DNA from: Brevibacterium aurantiacum
GTDB taxonomy: Bacteria; Actinomycetota; Actinomycetes; Actinomycetales; Brevibacteriaceae
NCBI RefSeq assembly: GCF_900169065.1
Contig: NZ_FXZB01000011.1
Location: forward strand, 1 to 64,000
Direction: 5' to 3'
DNA length: 64,000 nucleotides
In this document: positions 52,498 through 62,551 of the stretch, one piece after another
Numbering within the stretch: position 1 is the first letter of the stretch
How the letters are laid out: each line of letters begins with the position of its first letter
Notes under the pieces: generated by a model
Told to the model about the DNA's origin: nothing
Databases searched by the model: none
Seen by the model: the letters and a program-made list of their open reading frames with translations, nothing else
Translations under genes and position numbers: made by a program

Positions 52498-54306
52498 TCA
52501 GTTGGTCTCCCACTCCCAGTAGTTCCAGAAGATGGTCGGCGACACGGTAGTCGATTTCGCATTCTTCAATTTGTCTCGGTAGATAACCAGCTCCGGGTGC
52601 TGGAACAGCGGCGCACCGAATGCGTCAGTAGTCAACTGTTTTTCCAACTCTGTTGACAGTTTGGCGTGTTCAGACTCCGGCGCACCGACGATCTTGTCAA
52701 GAATTTTGTCAGTCTTCTTGCTCGAGTAGCCGCCGTAGTTGTTCTGGGCCCCTGTGCGGTAGTTCGCATCCGAGTCAGAAATTCCTGTCGATCCGGACTG
52801 CCAGCCGAACAGCGAGACGTCATAGGTGCCATCGCCGAGGCGGGTGCCCCAGTTGACGTCTCCGACGTCCTCAATCTTGAAACCGGCCTTCTCCGCCGAT
52901 TCCTTGATCAGTTGGAACTCCTGCTGACGGCGTGAGTTCGTGTTGTCATACATCACGCGCACCTTAGGAGCATCGACACCTGCATCCTTGAGCAGCTTCT
53001 TAGCACCCTTCAGGTCAACCTCTTTGAGGTCTTCCATCCCATTGCCCTTGATGATCTCGTCGTACATCGGCGAGCCGGGAACCTGGTTGAAGGAGTCACG
53101 TGTCACCGCCTCAGGGTTGAGCGGTTTAATGATCTTATCGACGATGTCCTGGCGAGGCAGGGTCTTGAGGAACGCCTGACGCACCTTCTTCGCCTTCTCT
53201 TCATCGCCGCCATTGGCAGCCGGGTCAAAGGGCCCCTTGTTGTCAAAGGTGAAGTCCACATGTTCGTAAGTCGCACCGTCGGCTGAATCGACATTGACGC
53301 CGTCGATGTCTTCGGCTGCAGAGAGAACATCGGCGGTCGCCTGAGGCTGGGTGAAGTCGACCTCACCGTTTTCGATTGCTTGCACCATAGCCATTGGGTC
53401 ACCGTTGTAACGAACTGTGACGGTGTCGACCTTCGGCTTCGTTGGGCCGGTGTACTTATCGTCAAGTTCAAGTGTGACGTACTGCCCCTCCTCGAACTTG
53501 GTCATCTTGTACGGACCGTTGTGGACGAGGAGGTCCTCGTCTTCGGGCATCGAGGTGAAGTCAAATCCGGTGTTCCAAGTGTTCGAGATCTTGGAAAGCT
53601 TCTCCGTATCCTTGTCCTTAATCGCCTTGAGTATCGCCTGTTTGCCCTTTTCAGGGTCATCAATTCCCAATGCCTTCTTCGCAACGATGTGGGAAGGGAG
53701 CCCTACCCCGTTAGGGCCGATTCCAGCAAAGCCGACCTGCCAATCAGCGAAGGGCTTGGAAAACTCAAAAGTAGCTTCGGAGCCGTCATCGGAAATCTCA
53801 GGGAAGTCCTTCACGAGCTTCGGACCGATCGAGGCCGAGTCGAAGTACACGGTCTTCGCATCGTTCTCCTTAACCGAACCGTCGTCGTTGTTGTTCTGAT
53901 CGACGGTGTTGAAGTTCGACGACGTAGCAGCCCATGTGAGCGCCAGGTCGGCGGCGTCCACAGGGGTGCCGTCAGACCACTTCGCATCATCATTGAAGGT
54001 GTACTTGATCTTCAATGGATCATCAGCGACCTTCTCGAGCTTGCCAAGCGCACCGTCCTGCACCTCGAGGCTGTCGTCGTAATACCCGAAGTTGTCATTC
54101 ATCATGTAGGTGAGAATGGCGTTCGAGACAGCATTACCGTTCGCTGACTGAGTATTCATCGAACGGAAGGACTCGTTCCAACCAATATTGAGGTTCGATT
54201 TCTCTGACGACTTCTCATCGTCTCCGCCGCCGGGGGGTGTGCACGCAGTGAGCACCATTGCTGCTGCGGCAACTGAGGCTCCGGCCGCGAGGAAGCGCTT
54301 GTTCAC
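52498..54306 (-). CDS. Peptide ABC transporter substrate-binding lipoprotein (family 5)
   Basis: 602 aa. Signal peptide with lipobox LTAC (Cys about residue 22), then an acidic linker and the SBP_bac_5 fold: DDAKWSDGTPVDAADLALTW, YVTLELDDKYTGPTKPKV and VRQAFLKTLPRQDIVDKI. It captures di- or oligopeptides for the downstream permeases. GTG start with AGGAGA 4-5 nt upstream. The A/T content of this gene looks higher than its neighbours in places (AAG/GAA-rich), but I do not read that as transfer. Confidence 0.92.
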   Translation of the reverse strand: MNKRFLAAGASVAAAAMVLTACTPPGGGDDEKSSEKSNLNIGWNESFRSMNTQSANGNAVSNAILTYMMNDNFGYYDDSLEVQDGALGKLEKVADDPLKIKYTFNDDAKWSDGTPVDAADLALTWAATSSNFNTVDQNNNDDGSVKENDAKTVYFDSASIGPKLVKDFPEISDDGSEATFEFSKPFADWQVGFAGIGPNGVGLPSHIVAKKALGIDDPEKGKQAILKAIKDKDTEKLSKISNTWNTGFDFTSMPEDEDLLVHNGPYKMTKFEEGQYVTLELDDKYTGPTKPKVDTVTVRYNGDPMAMVQAIENGEVDFTQPQATADVLSAAEDIDGVNVDSADGATYEHVDFTFDNKGPFDPAANGGDEEKAKKVRQAFLKTLPRQDIVDKIIKPLNPEAVTRDSFNQVPGSPMYDEIIKGNGMEDLKEVDLKGAKKLLKDAGVDAPKVRVMYDNTNSRRQQEFQLIKESAEKAGFKIEDVGDVNWGTRLGDGTYDVSLFGWQSGSTGISDSDANYRTGAQNNYGGYSSKKTDKILDKIVGAPESEHAKLSTELEKQLTTDAFGAPLFQHPELVIYRDKLKNAKSTTVSPTIFWNYWEWETN

Positions 54307-54451
54307 GTTCTCTCCTTGTAGTCATGAGGCTGTTTCGCCCGTGTAGCCACGCCCACAATCCGGGGCGTGATGCGCTCGATCACTCCCTGGTCGGGAGCGG
54401 GACCGCGTTCATGTTTTTCACATGGAATGCCTCAAAGTTAATTCACGCGAC

Positions 54452-54464
54452 ACTGTGACACAGT
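54452..54464. promoter_or_regulatory. Palindrome in the peptide-operon promoter region
   Basis: ACTGTG A CACAGT lies in the AT-richer part of the 248-bp gap 54307-54554, upstream of the binding-protein gene and of the divergent PH-like gene. Possible operator; the rest of the gap holds promoter-like AT-rich sequence and no gene. Confidence 0.35.
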
Positions 54465-54542
54465 CCACATACTGAGCAAATTTCATAATCGTTACTGTTT
54501 CGAGACCAAGGAAACATGCACACAACACGGAGTCTCAGTGGA

Positions 54543-54548
54543 TAGGAT
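54543..54548 (+). promoter_or_regulatory. -10 element, leaderless GTG start at 54555
   Basis: TAGGAT, 6-nt spacer, GTG; no ribosome site. Confidence 0.55.
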
Positions 54549-54554
54549 GTTCAG

Positions 54555-55145
54555 GTGGTTAACAGTGAGATAGATCGCAATTCAGGGAACGAACAGCCGA
54601 CGATCGTGAGGACGACAAGCTCCACGGTGCTCTTCTTCGTCATCGCTGGACTCTGCGTGGTCGGCCTGGGTTCGATCATCGTCGGAGACTTCACCGCACG
54701 GGGCCTGGCCGTGGCGGGCATACCGGTCGCCATCATCACCGTCGTCTACGCCCTCTACCGGTTTCCGCGCGTCGAGCTGCGGCACAAGGAGATCGCACTG
54801 ATCAATCCGATGCAGTCGGTGCACATCCCCTGGAACCTCGTCGACGGGTTCGACATCCACTTCGGACTCGGGGTGCGCACCCATGGGAAGGTCTTCTCCT
54901 CTTGGCCCCTGGCCAGCAAGGGTAAGAAGATGGAGAAGGACGAACACGGCATCCGCAGGCTGATGGACAATCCGAATCCTGCTGTCGACACCGTGCTCGA
55001 CCGTCATTCCAAGCTCAGCGATGAGGAACTGTCGAACCCTCGCGGGGAACGCACGATCTCCAGCTCGTGGAACTTCGGCATCATCGCCGCGCTCGTGGTC
55101 GCCGTCATCTGGGCAGGCTTCGGCTTCGCGGCTCTGCCCAGCTGA
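54555..55145 (+). CDS. Membrane protein with a PH-like domain
   Basis: 196 aa. Two N-terminal membrane helices (TVLFFVIAGLCVVGLGSIIV and VAGIPVAIITVVYALY), then a PH-like segment (VELRHKEIALINPMQSVHIP and WNLVDGFDIHFGLGVRT) and a final helix (FGIIAALVVAVIWAGFGFAA). This resembles the small bacterial PH-domain membrane proteins of actinobacteria; function unknown. GTG start, probably leaderless. Confidence 0.7.
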   Translation: MVNSEIDRNSGNEQPTIVRTTSSTVLFFVIAGLCVVGLGSIIVGDFTARGLAVAGIPVAIITVVYALYRFPRVELRHKEIALINPMQSVHIPWNLVDGFDIHFGLGVRTHGKVFSSWPLASKGKKMEKDEHGIRRLMDNPNPAVDTVLDRHSKLSDEELSNPRGERTISSSWNFGIIAALVVAVIWAGFGFAALPS

Positions 55146-55165
55146 TCAGCCGCTTGGATGATCAG

Positions 55166-55194
55166 ACAGTCGGCTTTTCAGCCGCCGCGACTGT
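55166..55194. terminator. Possible bidirectional terminator
   Basis: ACAGTC (55166-55171) with GACTGT (55189-55194) plus inner GGC/GCC around TTTTCA, between the convergent PH-like and MBL genes. The stem has a bulge. Confidence 0.42.
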
Positions 55195-55851
55195 TCACCA
55201 GCCGCGTTCGCGCCATTCGCTCAGCTTTGGACGCTCCGCGCCCAGCGTGGTGGCATCACCATGTCCGGGCAGCACCCGGGTCTCGTTAGGCAGCTGATCG
55301 AAGACGCGCTCTTCCAGATCGTCCATGAGCGAGGTGAAGTCCTCTGGTTTCCAGGTCTTGCCCGGTCCCCCGGGGAACAGCGAATCACCGGAGAACAGGA
55401 TGGTCTCTCCCCCATCACGCAGCAGCAGAGCGATCGATCCGGGTGTGTGCCCGCGCAGGCCGATCGCCTGCAGGACGAACCCGCCGAAGTCGCCGACGTC
55501 GAGATGGTCGACGGAGCGTGCGATCTCGACCCCTTCGGCCGAGGTGATCGCCTCCGCGTCGGCGCTGCCGGCGATCGTCATCGCATCAGGGAATGCCGCC
55601 GAGGTGGCCGGCAGTGCCCGAATATGATCCCAATGCTGGTGAGTCGTAATGATCGCCTCCAGGATCGGTTCCGCGGAGGTGTCGTCACCGCCTGAGGCGA
55701 TGAGTGCTGTGATCGCATCGGCATCGTCGGCGGCATCGATGAGCACCTGTGCCCCCGATTCCTTGGCGGTGATGAGGTAGACGTTGTTGGCCATGTCGGA
55801 CACCGCAATGCTGCGGATGACGACGTGTTCGGTCTCGATTGTCTTCGTCAT
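55195..55851 (-). CDS. MBL-fold metallo-hydrolase (glyoxalase II-like)
   Basis: 218 aa. Metallo-beta-lactamase fold with TTHQHWDHI (His-x-His-x-Asp-His), Asp and His residues further on (GLRGHTPGSIALL, FSGDSLFPGGPGK) and LPGHGDATTL near the end. The set fits the glyoxalase II/Rv2752-like hydrolases; the substrate is unknown. It lies 7 nt after the OYE gene and is probably cotranscribed. Confidence 0.87.
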   Translation of the reverse strand: MTKTIETEHVVIRSIAVSDMANNVYLITAKESGAQVLIDAADDADAITALIASGGDDTSAEPILEAIITTHQHWDHIRALPATSAAFPDAMTIAGSADAEAITSAEGVEIARSVDHLDVGDFGGFVLQAIGLRGHTPGSIALLLRDGGETILFSGDSLFPGGPGKTWKPEDFTSLMDDLEERVFDQLPNETRVLPGHGDATTLGAERPKLSEWRERGW

Positions 55852-55858
55852 TATCAGT

Positions 55859-56929
55859 TCACCATGCTCCTCGTGTGTACTGCGGTGGATACGGTCCCGG
55901 TTCGACTCCGAGATCGTGGGCTGCTCTCTGTGGCCATGCCGGTTCGCGCAGAGCTGCTCTGGCCAGGAAGATCGCGTCTGCCTGTTCGGAGGCCAGGATC
56001 GTCTCCGCCTGTTCCGGATCGGTGATGAGGCCCACGGTTCCGGTGCTCACACCCTCTGCGCGGATCGCGGCCGACAGCGGCACCTGGTAGCCAGGACCGA
56101 CGGGGACCTTGACGGGGAAGTTGCCTCCGGAGGAGACGTCGATGAGGTCGACGCCGCATTCGTTCAGGTCACGCGAGACCTCAACCGCCTCGGCGATGTC
56201 GAAGCCGCCTTCGCGCCACTCGCTGGCGGAGAGGCGGACGAAGACGGGCACGTCCTCCCCCACTGCGGCGCGCACGGCTTGGTAGGTCTCGATCAGAATT
56301 CGCGAACGTCCGGCTAGGTCTCCGCCGTACTCATCGGTGCGCACGTTTGACAGCGGAGACAGGAACGAATGGAGCAGGTAGCCGTGGGCGGCGTGAAGTT
56401 CGACCAGGTCGAATCCGGCATCGATGGCTCGAACGGCGGCCGCGGCGAAGGCCTCGACCACCTCGGCGATGTCGTCCTTCGTCATCTCTTCCGGGGCCTC
56501 ATATCCGGGGTAGGCGACGGCACTGGCACCGAGGGTCGGCCAGCCGCCCTCGGCCTCGGGCACGCTGCCCCGAGGATTGCCTTCGAAGGGACGGTATGTG
56601 CTCGCTTTGCGACCCGCGTGGGCCAACTGCACACCGATCCGACTGCCCTGCGAATGGACGAACTCGGTGATCGAGGACCAGGCGTCGGCCTGATCGTCAT
56701 TCCAGATGCCGGCGTCCTGAGGCGAGATCCGCCCTTCGGGCAGGACAGCGGAGGCCTCGGTGAGAATGAGTCCGAACCCGCCCTGGGCACGGGCACCCAG
56801 GTGAACGAGGTGCCAGGTGCCGGGCACGCCGTCTTCGGACTCGCAGGAGTACTGGCACATCGGGGCCAGCCAGATGCGGTTGGCGATCTCGGTGCCGCGC
56901 ATTGTCATGGGTGAGAAGAGATGAGTCAT
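55859..56929 (-). CDS. Old-yellow-enzyme family NADPH dehydrogenase (YqjM-like)
   Basis: 356 aa. FMN-dependent ene-reductase of the YqjM class: RIWLAPMCQYSCESEDGVPG at the N terminus (Cys for FMN tuning), GVQLAHAGRKASTY, VELHAAHGYLLHSFLSPLSN (His pair for substrate binding) and ARAALREPAWPQRAA at the C terminus. It reduces alpha,beta-unsaturated carbonyls. Start ATG 56929; longer readings would run into the transporter gene. It follows the transporter gene by 29 nt and precedes the MBL gene. Confidence 0.88.
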   Translation of the reverse strand: MTHLFSPMTMRGTEIANRIWLAPMCQYSCESEDGVPGTWHLVHLGARAQGGFGLILTEASAVLPEGRISPQDAGIWNDDQADAWSSITEFVHSQGSRIGVQLAHAGRKASTYRPFEGNPRGSVPEAEGGWPTLGASAVAYPGYEAPEEMTKDDIAEVVEAFAAAAVRAIDAGFDLVELHAAHGYLLHSFLSPLSNVRTDEYGGDLAGRSRILIETYQAVRAAVGEDVPVFVRLSASEWREGGFDIAEAVEVSRDLNECGVDLIDVSSGGNFPVKVPVGPGYQVPLSAAIRAEGVSTGTVGLITDPEQAETILASEQADAIFLARAALREPAWPQRAAHDLGVEPGPYPPQYTRGAW

Positions 56930-56958
56930 GTCGTCAGTCTGCCAAGGTTCCTCGTCGA

Positions 56959-58578
56959 TCACAGCATGATGTTGAATACTGGTACGGCGAGTACGTAGAC
57001 GGTGATCGTGATGAGGACGATTCCGATGACGTTGAGCCATAGTCCGCCCTTGACCATCTGCGCCACTGTCACGTAGCCCGAACCGTAGGCAACAGCGTTG
57101 GGTGGTGTTGCCACCGGAAGCATGAAGGCGCAGGTCGCAGCCAGGGCCACCGGAATGGTGAGAAGCAGCGGGTCGAGGTCGAGCCCCATCGCCACGCCGC
57201 CGACAACGGGAACGAAGGTGGCTGCGGTCGCGGTGTTCGAGGTCAGCTCCGTGAGGAACAGGATGATCGTGGCGAAGATCGCGACAACGAAGACCGTCGG
57301 CAGTACTCCCAGACCGCTCGTGGATTTGCCGATCCATTCGGTCAGTCCTGAGGAGGAGAACTGTGCAGACAAGGCCAGGCCGCCGCCGAAGAGAAGTAAC
57401 ACACCCCAGGGCAGCTTCTCCGCGGTGTCCCAGTCGAGGAGGCGGACTCCGCGATTGGCTCCTCCGGGAATGAGGAAGAGGAGGAGGCCGATGACTATGG
57501 CGATGCCCTCATCGCTGATCGGTGGCTCCTCGAAGATCAGCGGCAGGGAGATCCAGCTGACCGCGGCGAGGATGAACATGCCCAGCACCAGCTTTTCCCC
57601 GGTCGACATCGGGCCGAGCTTTTCCAATTCGTCGCGGATGAGCTCGCGACCCCCTGGGATCTCATCGATCTCAGGCTTGAACAGCACTTTGACGAGGAGG
57701 AACCAGGCGATGATCATCATCACGATCGCCAGTGGGACTCCGACGAGCATCCACTGACCGAAGCCGATGGAGATGTCGTGGTTGTCCTTGAGGTAGCCGA
57801 CGAGGAAGAGATTCGGCGGTGTGCCGATGATGGTGCCGAGAGACCCGATGGAGGCGGAATAGGCGATGCCGAGCATGAGTGCGGTGCCGAAGTTGGACTT
57901 CACCACCGCCCCGAGGCCGGAGTCGTCCTCCCCTGTCTCTGGCGCCTCGGCGGCCGAGTCCGCGGTATCGGAGTCCGCGGTTTCTGCCGCATCGGTGATG
58001 GCGCCGCCGACGACTTTGCTCACGATCATCAGCACCGAGATCCCGATGGGCAGCATCATCACCGCTGTGGCGGTGTTCGAGACCCACATGGAGACGAATC
58101 CGGTGGCGATCATGAAGCCTGCAATCATCGGTCCCGGCTTGTTGCCCATGATGGACAGGGTGATGAGGGCGATTCGCCGGTGCAGGTTCCAGCGCTGCAT
58201 GGCTAAAGCGATGAGGAAACCGCCGAGGAACAGGAAGATGATCGGGTTTCCGTAGGAGGCACCGACAGTGTCCATCTCGACCTCGGTGCCGAATACGGGG
58301 AAAGCCACAAGCGGCAGCAGGGAGGTGGCAGGGATCGGCAGTGCCTCGGTCATCCACCACACCGCCATGAGCACAGCAACGGCGGCCGTCAGCTTCGCGC
58401 CGTGTTCGACCCCGTCCGGCATGATCGCGTAGACGAGGGTCGACAGGATGAGCCCGAGGAGGAAGCCGGTCCAGCGGATGCGCACCGTCTGTCTGGACAG
58501 CCCAGGCGCTCTCTCACCGGGTGACAGTTCGCGGAGGTCGGTCGAGGTCTCGCTTCGTGAGTGCTGTTCCTGAGTCAT
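56959..58578 (-). CDS. DASS/SLC13 family sodium-dicarboxylate transporter
   Basis: 539 aa with about 12 membrane segments. SLC13 hallmarks: MAVWWMTEALPIPATSLLPL near residue 95, GYGNPIIF-like GASYGNPIIFLFLGGFLIAL, then SIGSLGTIIGTPPNLFLVG and ELTSNTATAATFVPVVGG. It should import dicarboxylates or tricarboxylates with Na+. A hydrophilic acidic loop (about residues 200-225) is inserted. GAGGAG lies 5 nt before the ATG. It sits with OYE and MBL genes and an alpha/beta hydrolase, a possible small carboxylate or aromatic-acid utilisation set. Confidence 0.9.
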   Translation of the reverse strand: MTQEQHSRSETSTDLRELSPGERAPGLSRQTVRIRWTGFLLGLILSTLVYAIMPDGVEHGAKLTAAVAVLMAVWWMTEALPIPATSLLPLVAFPVFGTEVEMDTVGASYGNPIIFLFLGGFLIALAMQRWNLHRRIALITLSIMGNKPGPMIAGFMIATGFVSMWVSNTATAVMMLPIGISVLMIVSKVVGGAITDAAETADSDTADSAAEAPETGEDDSGLGAVVKSNFGTALMLGIAYSASIGSLGTIIGTPPNLFLVGYLKDNHDISIGFGQWMLVGVPLAIVMMIIAWFLLVKVLFKPEIDEIPGGRELIRDELEKLGPMSTGEKLVLGMFILAAVSWISLPLIFEEPPISDEGIAIVIGLLLFLIPGGANRGVRLLDWDTAEKLPWGVLLLFGGGLALSAQFSSSGLTEWIGKSTSGLGVLPTVFVVAIFATIILFLTELTSNTATAATFVPVVGGVAMGLDLDPLLLTIPVALAATCAFMLPVATPPNAVAYGSGYVTVAQMVKGGLWLNVIGIVLITITVYVLAVPVFNIML

Positions 58579-58620
58579 CTGCGCTCCTCATTGAGCAAGG
58601 TCGGATGCTGTGGACTACAT

Positions 58621-59388
58621 CTACACCCTACTCAAGAACGCCTCGATGTGGTCGAATACGATGTCGGGATGTTCGGCCATCGGCAGATGAGCCGCATCAG
58701 GGATGACGACCATCGCTGAGTCGGCCACCTGTGCCGACAGCTCGGTCATGGCCTCGGGGGTGCAGCCCGGATCCTGTGATCCGGCGATGAACAGGGTCGG
58801 CGTGGTCACGGCCTCAAGGCGCCCAGTCACGTCGTATTGCGTCACAGCCCTTGCACAGGCGATATAGGCAGCATCATCGACCATTGCCAGGTCCGTGAGG
58901 ATGGCCGGTCCCGATGCGATGTCCTCGGTGAGGAAACCGGCGGCGAACCACCGGTCGGCGGTGTCGTCGAGCTGGCCGCGGGTGCCGTCCTCGGCGACGT
59001 CCTTGATTCGCTCGGCCCAGGATTCGTCGGTGCCGAACTTCGTCGCCGTCGCACAAGCCACAAGACCGGTCAGCGAGTCAGGGTGTTCGAGTGCCAACGT
59101 CAGTCCGATGCCGCCCGAGATCGAGACACCGCAGTAGGTGAACTTCTCCACGCCCAGTTCAGCCAGGCTGGTCACGAGCCCGGCTGCGAGATCGGAGACC
59201 GTGAAGTCCGCGCCGTCATCGGTTCGAGGAAGTGTGTGACCGGGAAGATCGCTGAGGTAGATCTGGTAGTCATCGGCGAATCTGGCCGCGACCGCGGCCC
59301 AGAGGGAGACCCTGGTGCCGAGGGCGTTTCCGAAGACGATGGCCGGTGAACCCGGATTGTCGTTGAGGGGGTGGACTGCAATGCGCAA
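58621..59388 (-). CDS. Alpha/beta hydrolase, 3-oxoadipate enol-lactonase-like
   Basis: 255 aa. Triad visible: Ser in CGVSISGGIG, Asp in IAGSQDPGC and His in PDAAHLPMAEHP. The HPLNDNPGSPAIVFGNALGT start and LPGHTLPRT segment resemble PcaD-type enol-lactonases (and similar hydrolases). Its reaction might be in the beta-ketoadipate pathway, but no pca genes are adjacent, so this remains tentative. TTG start with AGGAG 5 nt upstream. Confidence 0.72.
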   Translation of the reverse strand: MRIAVHPLNDNPGSPAIVFGNALGTRVSLWAAVAARFADDYQIYLSDLPGHTLPRTDDGADFTVSDLAAGLVTSLAELGVEKFTYCGVSISGGIGLTLALEHPDSLTGLVACATATKFGTDESWAERIKDVAEDGTRGQLDDTADRWFAAGFLTEDIASGPAILTDLAMVDDAAYIACARAVTQYDVTGRLEAVTTPTLFIAGSQDPGCTPEAMTELSAQVADSAMVVIPDAAHLPMAEHPDIVFDHIEAFLSRV

Positions 59389-59451
59389 GAGTGCTCCTAG
59401 CGAGGTTCGAGATCAGATGAGATGTTCGAGGTCAGGAGTGCTGTCGGAAGG

Positions 59452-60093
59452 TCAGGAGACCACCGCACTCAGCCTACCGCCCGAGTACTGGAGATAACAG
59501 CGTGGGCACAGTGATTCATAGGTCACGGCATTGCCGTCGATAGCCACCTGATCACCGTCGAAGATGAACTGGCCATCGACGAGGCGTCCGTTGAACATGG
59601 CCTTGCGGCCGCACCTGCAGATGGTCTTCAGCTCTTCCAGAGTGTGAGCAATCTCAAGCAATCGGGCAGAACCAGGGAATGCCCTGGTGCGGAAGTCGGT
59701 GCGGATTCCGTAGCACATCACCGGCACCGAGATAGCAGTGGCGATGCGCATGAGCGAATCGACTTGGAGCGGTTCGAGGAACTGGGCCTCGTCGATGAGC
59801 AGGCAGGCCACGCTTGCCTTAGGGGTGTCGATGGATTCGAGCAGAGCATCATGATCGACGTAGTCGGCGTGTTCGCGGTAGATGGTCTCAACGTCGGAGC
59901 CGGCGGGGATGAGGAAGTCGACTTCGCGGGTGACGCCGAGGCGGGAGACGATCTCGCCAGCACCCTTCGTGTCGATGTGGGGTTTGGCCAGCAGCACTCG
60001 TTGGCCGCGTTCCTCGTAGTTGAAGGCGGCCTGCAGCAGGGCGGTCGATTTTCCGGAATTCATCGCCCCGTAACGGAAGTAGAGCTTTGCCAC
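59452..60093 (-). CDS. tdk: Thymidine kinase
   Basis: 213 aa, type II (TK1-like). P-loop GAMNSGKSTALL (residues 8-19), Walker B-like LLIDEAQFLEP, and a lasso with zinc cysteines CRCGRKA and CPRC near the end. It phosphorylates thymidine for salvage. GTG start with GAGG 6-9 nt upstream. The next gene downstream (alpha/beta hydrolase) begins 63 nt further on; cotranscription is possible. Confidence 0.93.
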   Translation of the reverse strand: MAKLYFRYGAMNSGKSTALLQAAFNYEERGQRVLLAKPHIDTKGAGEIVSRLGVTREVDFLIPAGSDVETIYREHADYVDHDALLESIDTPKASVACLLIDEAQFLEPLQVDSLMRIATAISVPVMCYGIRTDFRTRAFPGSARLLEIAHTLEELKTICRCGRKAMFNGRLVDGQFIFDGDQVAIDGNAVTYESLCPRCYLQYSGGRLSAVVS

Positions 60094-60254
60094 CTTCGTC
60101 CTCTCTGAGTCGTTCGTGATGATTTTGCTGTTGTTCGTGATGGGTGTCCTGTTGTGTGTGACGAAACAGAACCCTACCGGGAAGCTGAGCGCATCCGGGT
60201 CAACGGTAGGATGGTGAGGTCAAACCCCGAGACGATGTGGAGTAGTCCATCACC

Positions 60255-62483
60255 ATGGCCAAAATCATTTATACGCGCACCGATGAAGCGCCTCTTCTGG
60301 CGACGTACTCGCTCAAGCCGATCATCGAGGCCTTCGCCACCTCGGCGGGTGTCGAGGTCGAGACCCGAGACATCTCTCTGGCCGCGCGTGTACTGGCACA
60401 GTTCACTGATCGCCTCCCCGAAGATCAGCAGGTCGCTGATTCCCTGGCCGAGCTGGGCGAGCTGGCCAAGAAGCCTGAAGCCAACATCATCAAGCTGCCC
60501 AATATCTCGGCGTCCGTCCCCCAGCTCAAGGCCACCATCGCCGAGCTCCAGTCACAGGGCTACGAACTGCCCGACTACCCGGACGAGCCATCGACCGATG
60601 AGGAACGCGATGCCAAGGCTCGCTACGACAAGGTCAAGGGCTCAGCCGTCAACCCCGTCCTGCGTGAGGGCAACTCCGATCGTCGTGCCCCGCAGGCCGT
60701 GAAGAACTTCGCGAAGGCCCACCCGCACTCGATGGGTGACTGGTCCGCTGATTCGAAGACCAATGTGGCCACCATGGCTGCCGGTGACTTCCGCGACAAC
60801 GAGAAGTCAGTCGTCATCCCGGCCGATGACACCCTGCAGATCCGTCTGCGTCCCGCCTCGGGCGAGACCGTTGTCCTCAAGGAATCTCTGCCTGTCCTCG
60901 CCGATGAGGTCATCGACGCCACCAAGATGGACGTCGCAGAACTCCACAAGTTCCTCAAGGCGCAGATCGTACGCGCCAAGGAGGAGGGAATCCTCTTCTC
61001 CGTCCACCTCAAGGCGACCATGATGAAGGTCTCCGACCCGATTCTCTTCGGCCACGTCATCGAGGCGTTCTTCCCCGAGGTCTACGCCGAATACGGTGTT
61101 GCCCTCGCCGAGGCGGGCCTGACCTCCGACAACGGACTGGCCGCCATCCTCGGCGGACTCGACGCCCTCCCGGCCGATGTGGCCAAGGGTGTCAAGGACG
61201 GAATCGAGAAGGGCATCGCCGAGGGCCCCTCCTTGGCCATGGTCAACTCAGATAAGGGCATCACGAACCTGCACGTGCCCTCCGACGTGATCGTTGATGC
61301 TTCGATGCCCGCGATGATCCGCGTCGGCGGCAAGATGTGGAACAAGGACGACGCGACCCAGGACGCCCTGGCCGTCATCCCCGACTCCTCCTACGCCGGT
61401 GTCTACCAGACCGTGATCGAGGACTGCCGCGCCAACGGTGCCTTCGATCCGACCACGATGGGCACCGTCCCCAACGTCGGACTCATGGCGCAGAAGGCCG
61501 AAGAATACGGCAGCCACGACAAGACCTTCGAGATCGCCCAGGACGGCGTCGTCGAGGTCGTCAACTCTGCCGGTGAGGTCATCCTGTCCCACAAGGTCGC
61601 CGCCGGTGACATCTGGCGCGCTTGCCAGACCAAGGACATCCCGGTCCGCGACTGGGTCAAGCTGGCCGTCACCCGTGCCCGTCTCTCCGAGACCCCTGCC
61701 GTGTTCTGGCTCGATGAGACCCGCGCCCATGACCGCAACCTGCGGGCCAAGGTCGAGGCCTACCTCGGCGATCACGACACCGAAGGTCTCGACATCCGCA
61801 TCATGAACCCGGTCGAGGCGACTCAGTTCTCGATCGATCGCATTCGTCAGGGCAAGGACACCATCTCGGTGACCGGCAACGTGCTGCGCGACTACAACAC
61901 CGACCTGTTCCCGATCCTGGAACTGGGCACCTCGGCGAAGATGCTCTCCGTGGTTCCGCTCATCGCCGGTGGCGGTCTGTTCGAAACCGGTGCCGGTGGT
62001 TCGGCTCCGAAGCACGTTCAGCAGCTGGTGGAAGAGAACCACCTGCGCTGGGACTCACTCGGTGAGTTCCTCGCCCTGGCCGAATCGTTCCGTCACGAGT
62101 TCAACGTCCACGGCAACGCCCGTGCCGGTGTGCTCGCCGATACGCTCGATGCAGCGACCGGCAAGTTCCTCGAAGAGAACAAGTCGCCTTCGCGCAAGGT
62201 CGGCGAGATCGACAACCGCGGCAGCCACTTCTTCCTGACCCTCTACTGGGCACAGAACCTGGCCGAGCAGACGACGGACGAACCGCTGTCCGAGGCCATC
62301 AAGCCTGTTGCCGAGGCTCTGGAGACCAACGCTGAGAAGATCTCGGCCGAACTCCTCGAAGTCCAGGGCAGCCCGGTCGATCTGGGTGGCTACTACTACC
62401 CGGAAGAGGCCAAGCTCGACGCGGCCATGCGCCCCTCGGCCACGCTCAACGAGATCATCTCCACCCTGAGCGCCAAGGTCTGA
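60255..62483 (+). CDS. icd: NADP-dependent isocitrate dehydrogenase, monomeric type
   Basis: 742 aa, the full length of the monomeric IDH-II enzymes found in actinobacteria and some proteobacteria. Conserved stretches: [35 protein letters not shown] [18 protein letters not shown], and later [20 protein letters not shown]. It oxidises isocitrate to 2-oxoglutarate with NADP+. A -10-like TAGGAT (60207-60212) gives a leader of about 40 nt. Together with gltA it covers the first TCA steps in this window, at separate loci. Confidence 0.94.
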   Translation: MAKIIYTRTDEAPLLATYSLKPIIEAFATSAGVEVETRDISLAARVLAQFTDRLPEDQQVADSLAELGELAKKPEANIIKLPNISASVPQLKATIAELQSQGYELPDYPDEPSTDEERDAKARYDKVKGSAVNPVLREGNSDRRAPQAVKNFAKAHPHSMGDWSADSKTNVATMAAGDFRDNEKSVVIPADDTLQIRLRPASGETVVLKESLPVLADEVIDATKMDVAELHKFLKAQIVRAKEEGILFSVHLKATMMKVSDPILFGHVIEAFFPEVYAEYGVALAEAGLTSDNGLAAILGGLDALPADVAKGVKDGIEKGIAEGPSLAMVNSDKGITNLHVPSDVIVDASMPAMIRVGGKMWNKDDATQDALAVIPDSSYAGVYQTVIEDCRANGAFDPTTMGTVPNVGLMAQKAEEYGSHDKTFEIAQDGVVEVVNSAGEVILSHKVAAGDIWRACQTKDIPVRDWVKLAVTRARLSETPAVFWLDETRAHDRNLRAKVEAYLGDHDTEGLDIRIMNPVEATQFSIDRIRQGKDTISVTGNVLRDYNTDLFPILELGTSAKMLSVVPLIAGGGLFETGAGGSAPKHVQQLVEENHLRWDSLGEFLALAESFRHEFNVHGNARAGVLADTLDAATGKFLEENKSPSRKVGEIDNRGSHFFLTLYWAQNLAEQTTDEPLSEAIKPVAEALETNAEKISAELLEVQGSPVDLGGYYYPEEAKLDAAMRPSATLNEIISTLSAKV

Positions 62484-62511
62484 TCTCAGGTCTGATCTGA
62501 CCAGCACACGT

Positions 62512-62538
62512 CTCTGATCTCACTTCTTCAGGTCAGAG
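62512..62538 (+). terminator. Possible icd terminator
   Basis: CTCTGA (62512-62517) pairs with TCAGAG (62533-62538), with CT/AG inside, 28 nt after the icd stop. Confidence 0.35.
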
Positions 62539-62551
62539 AATGCAACACCAC

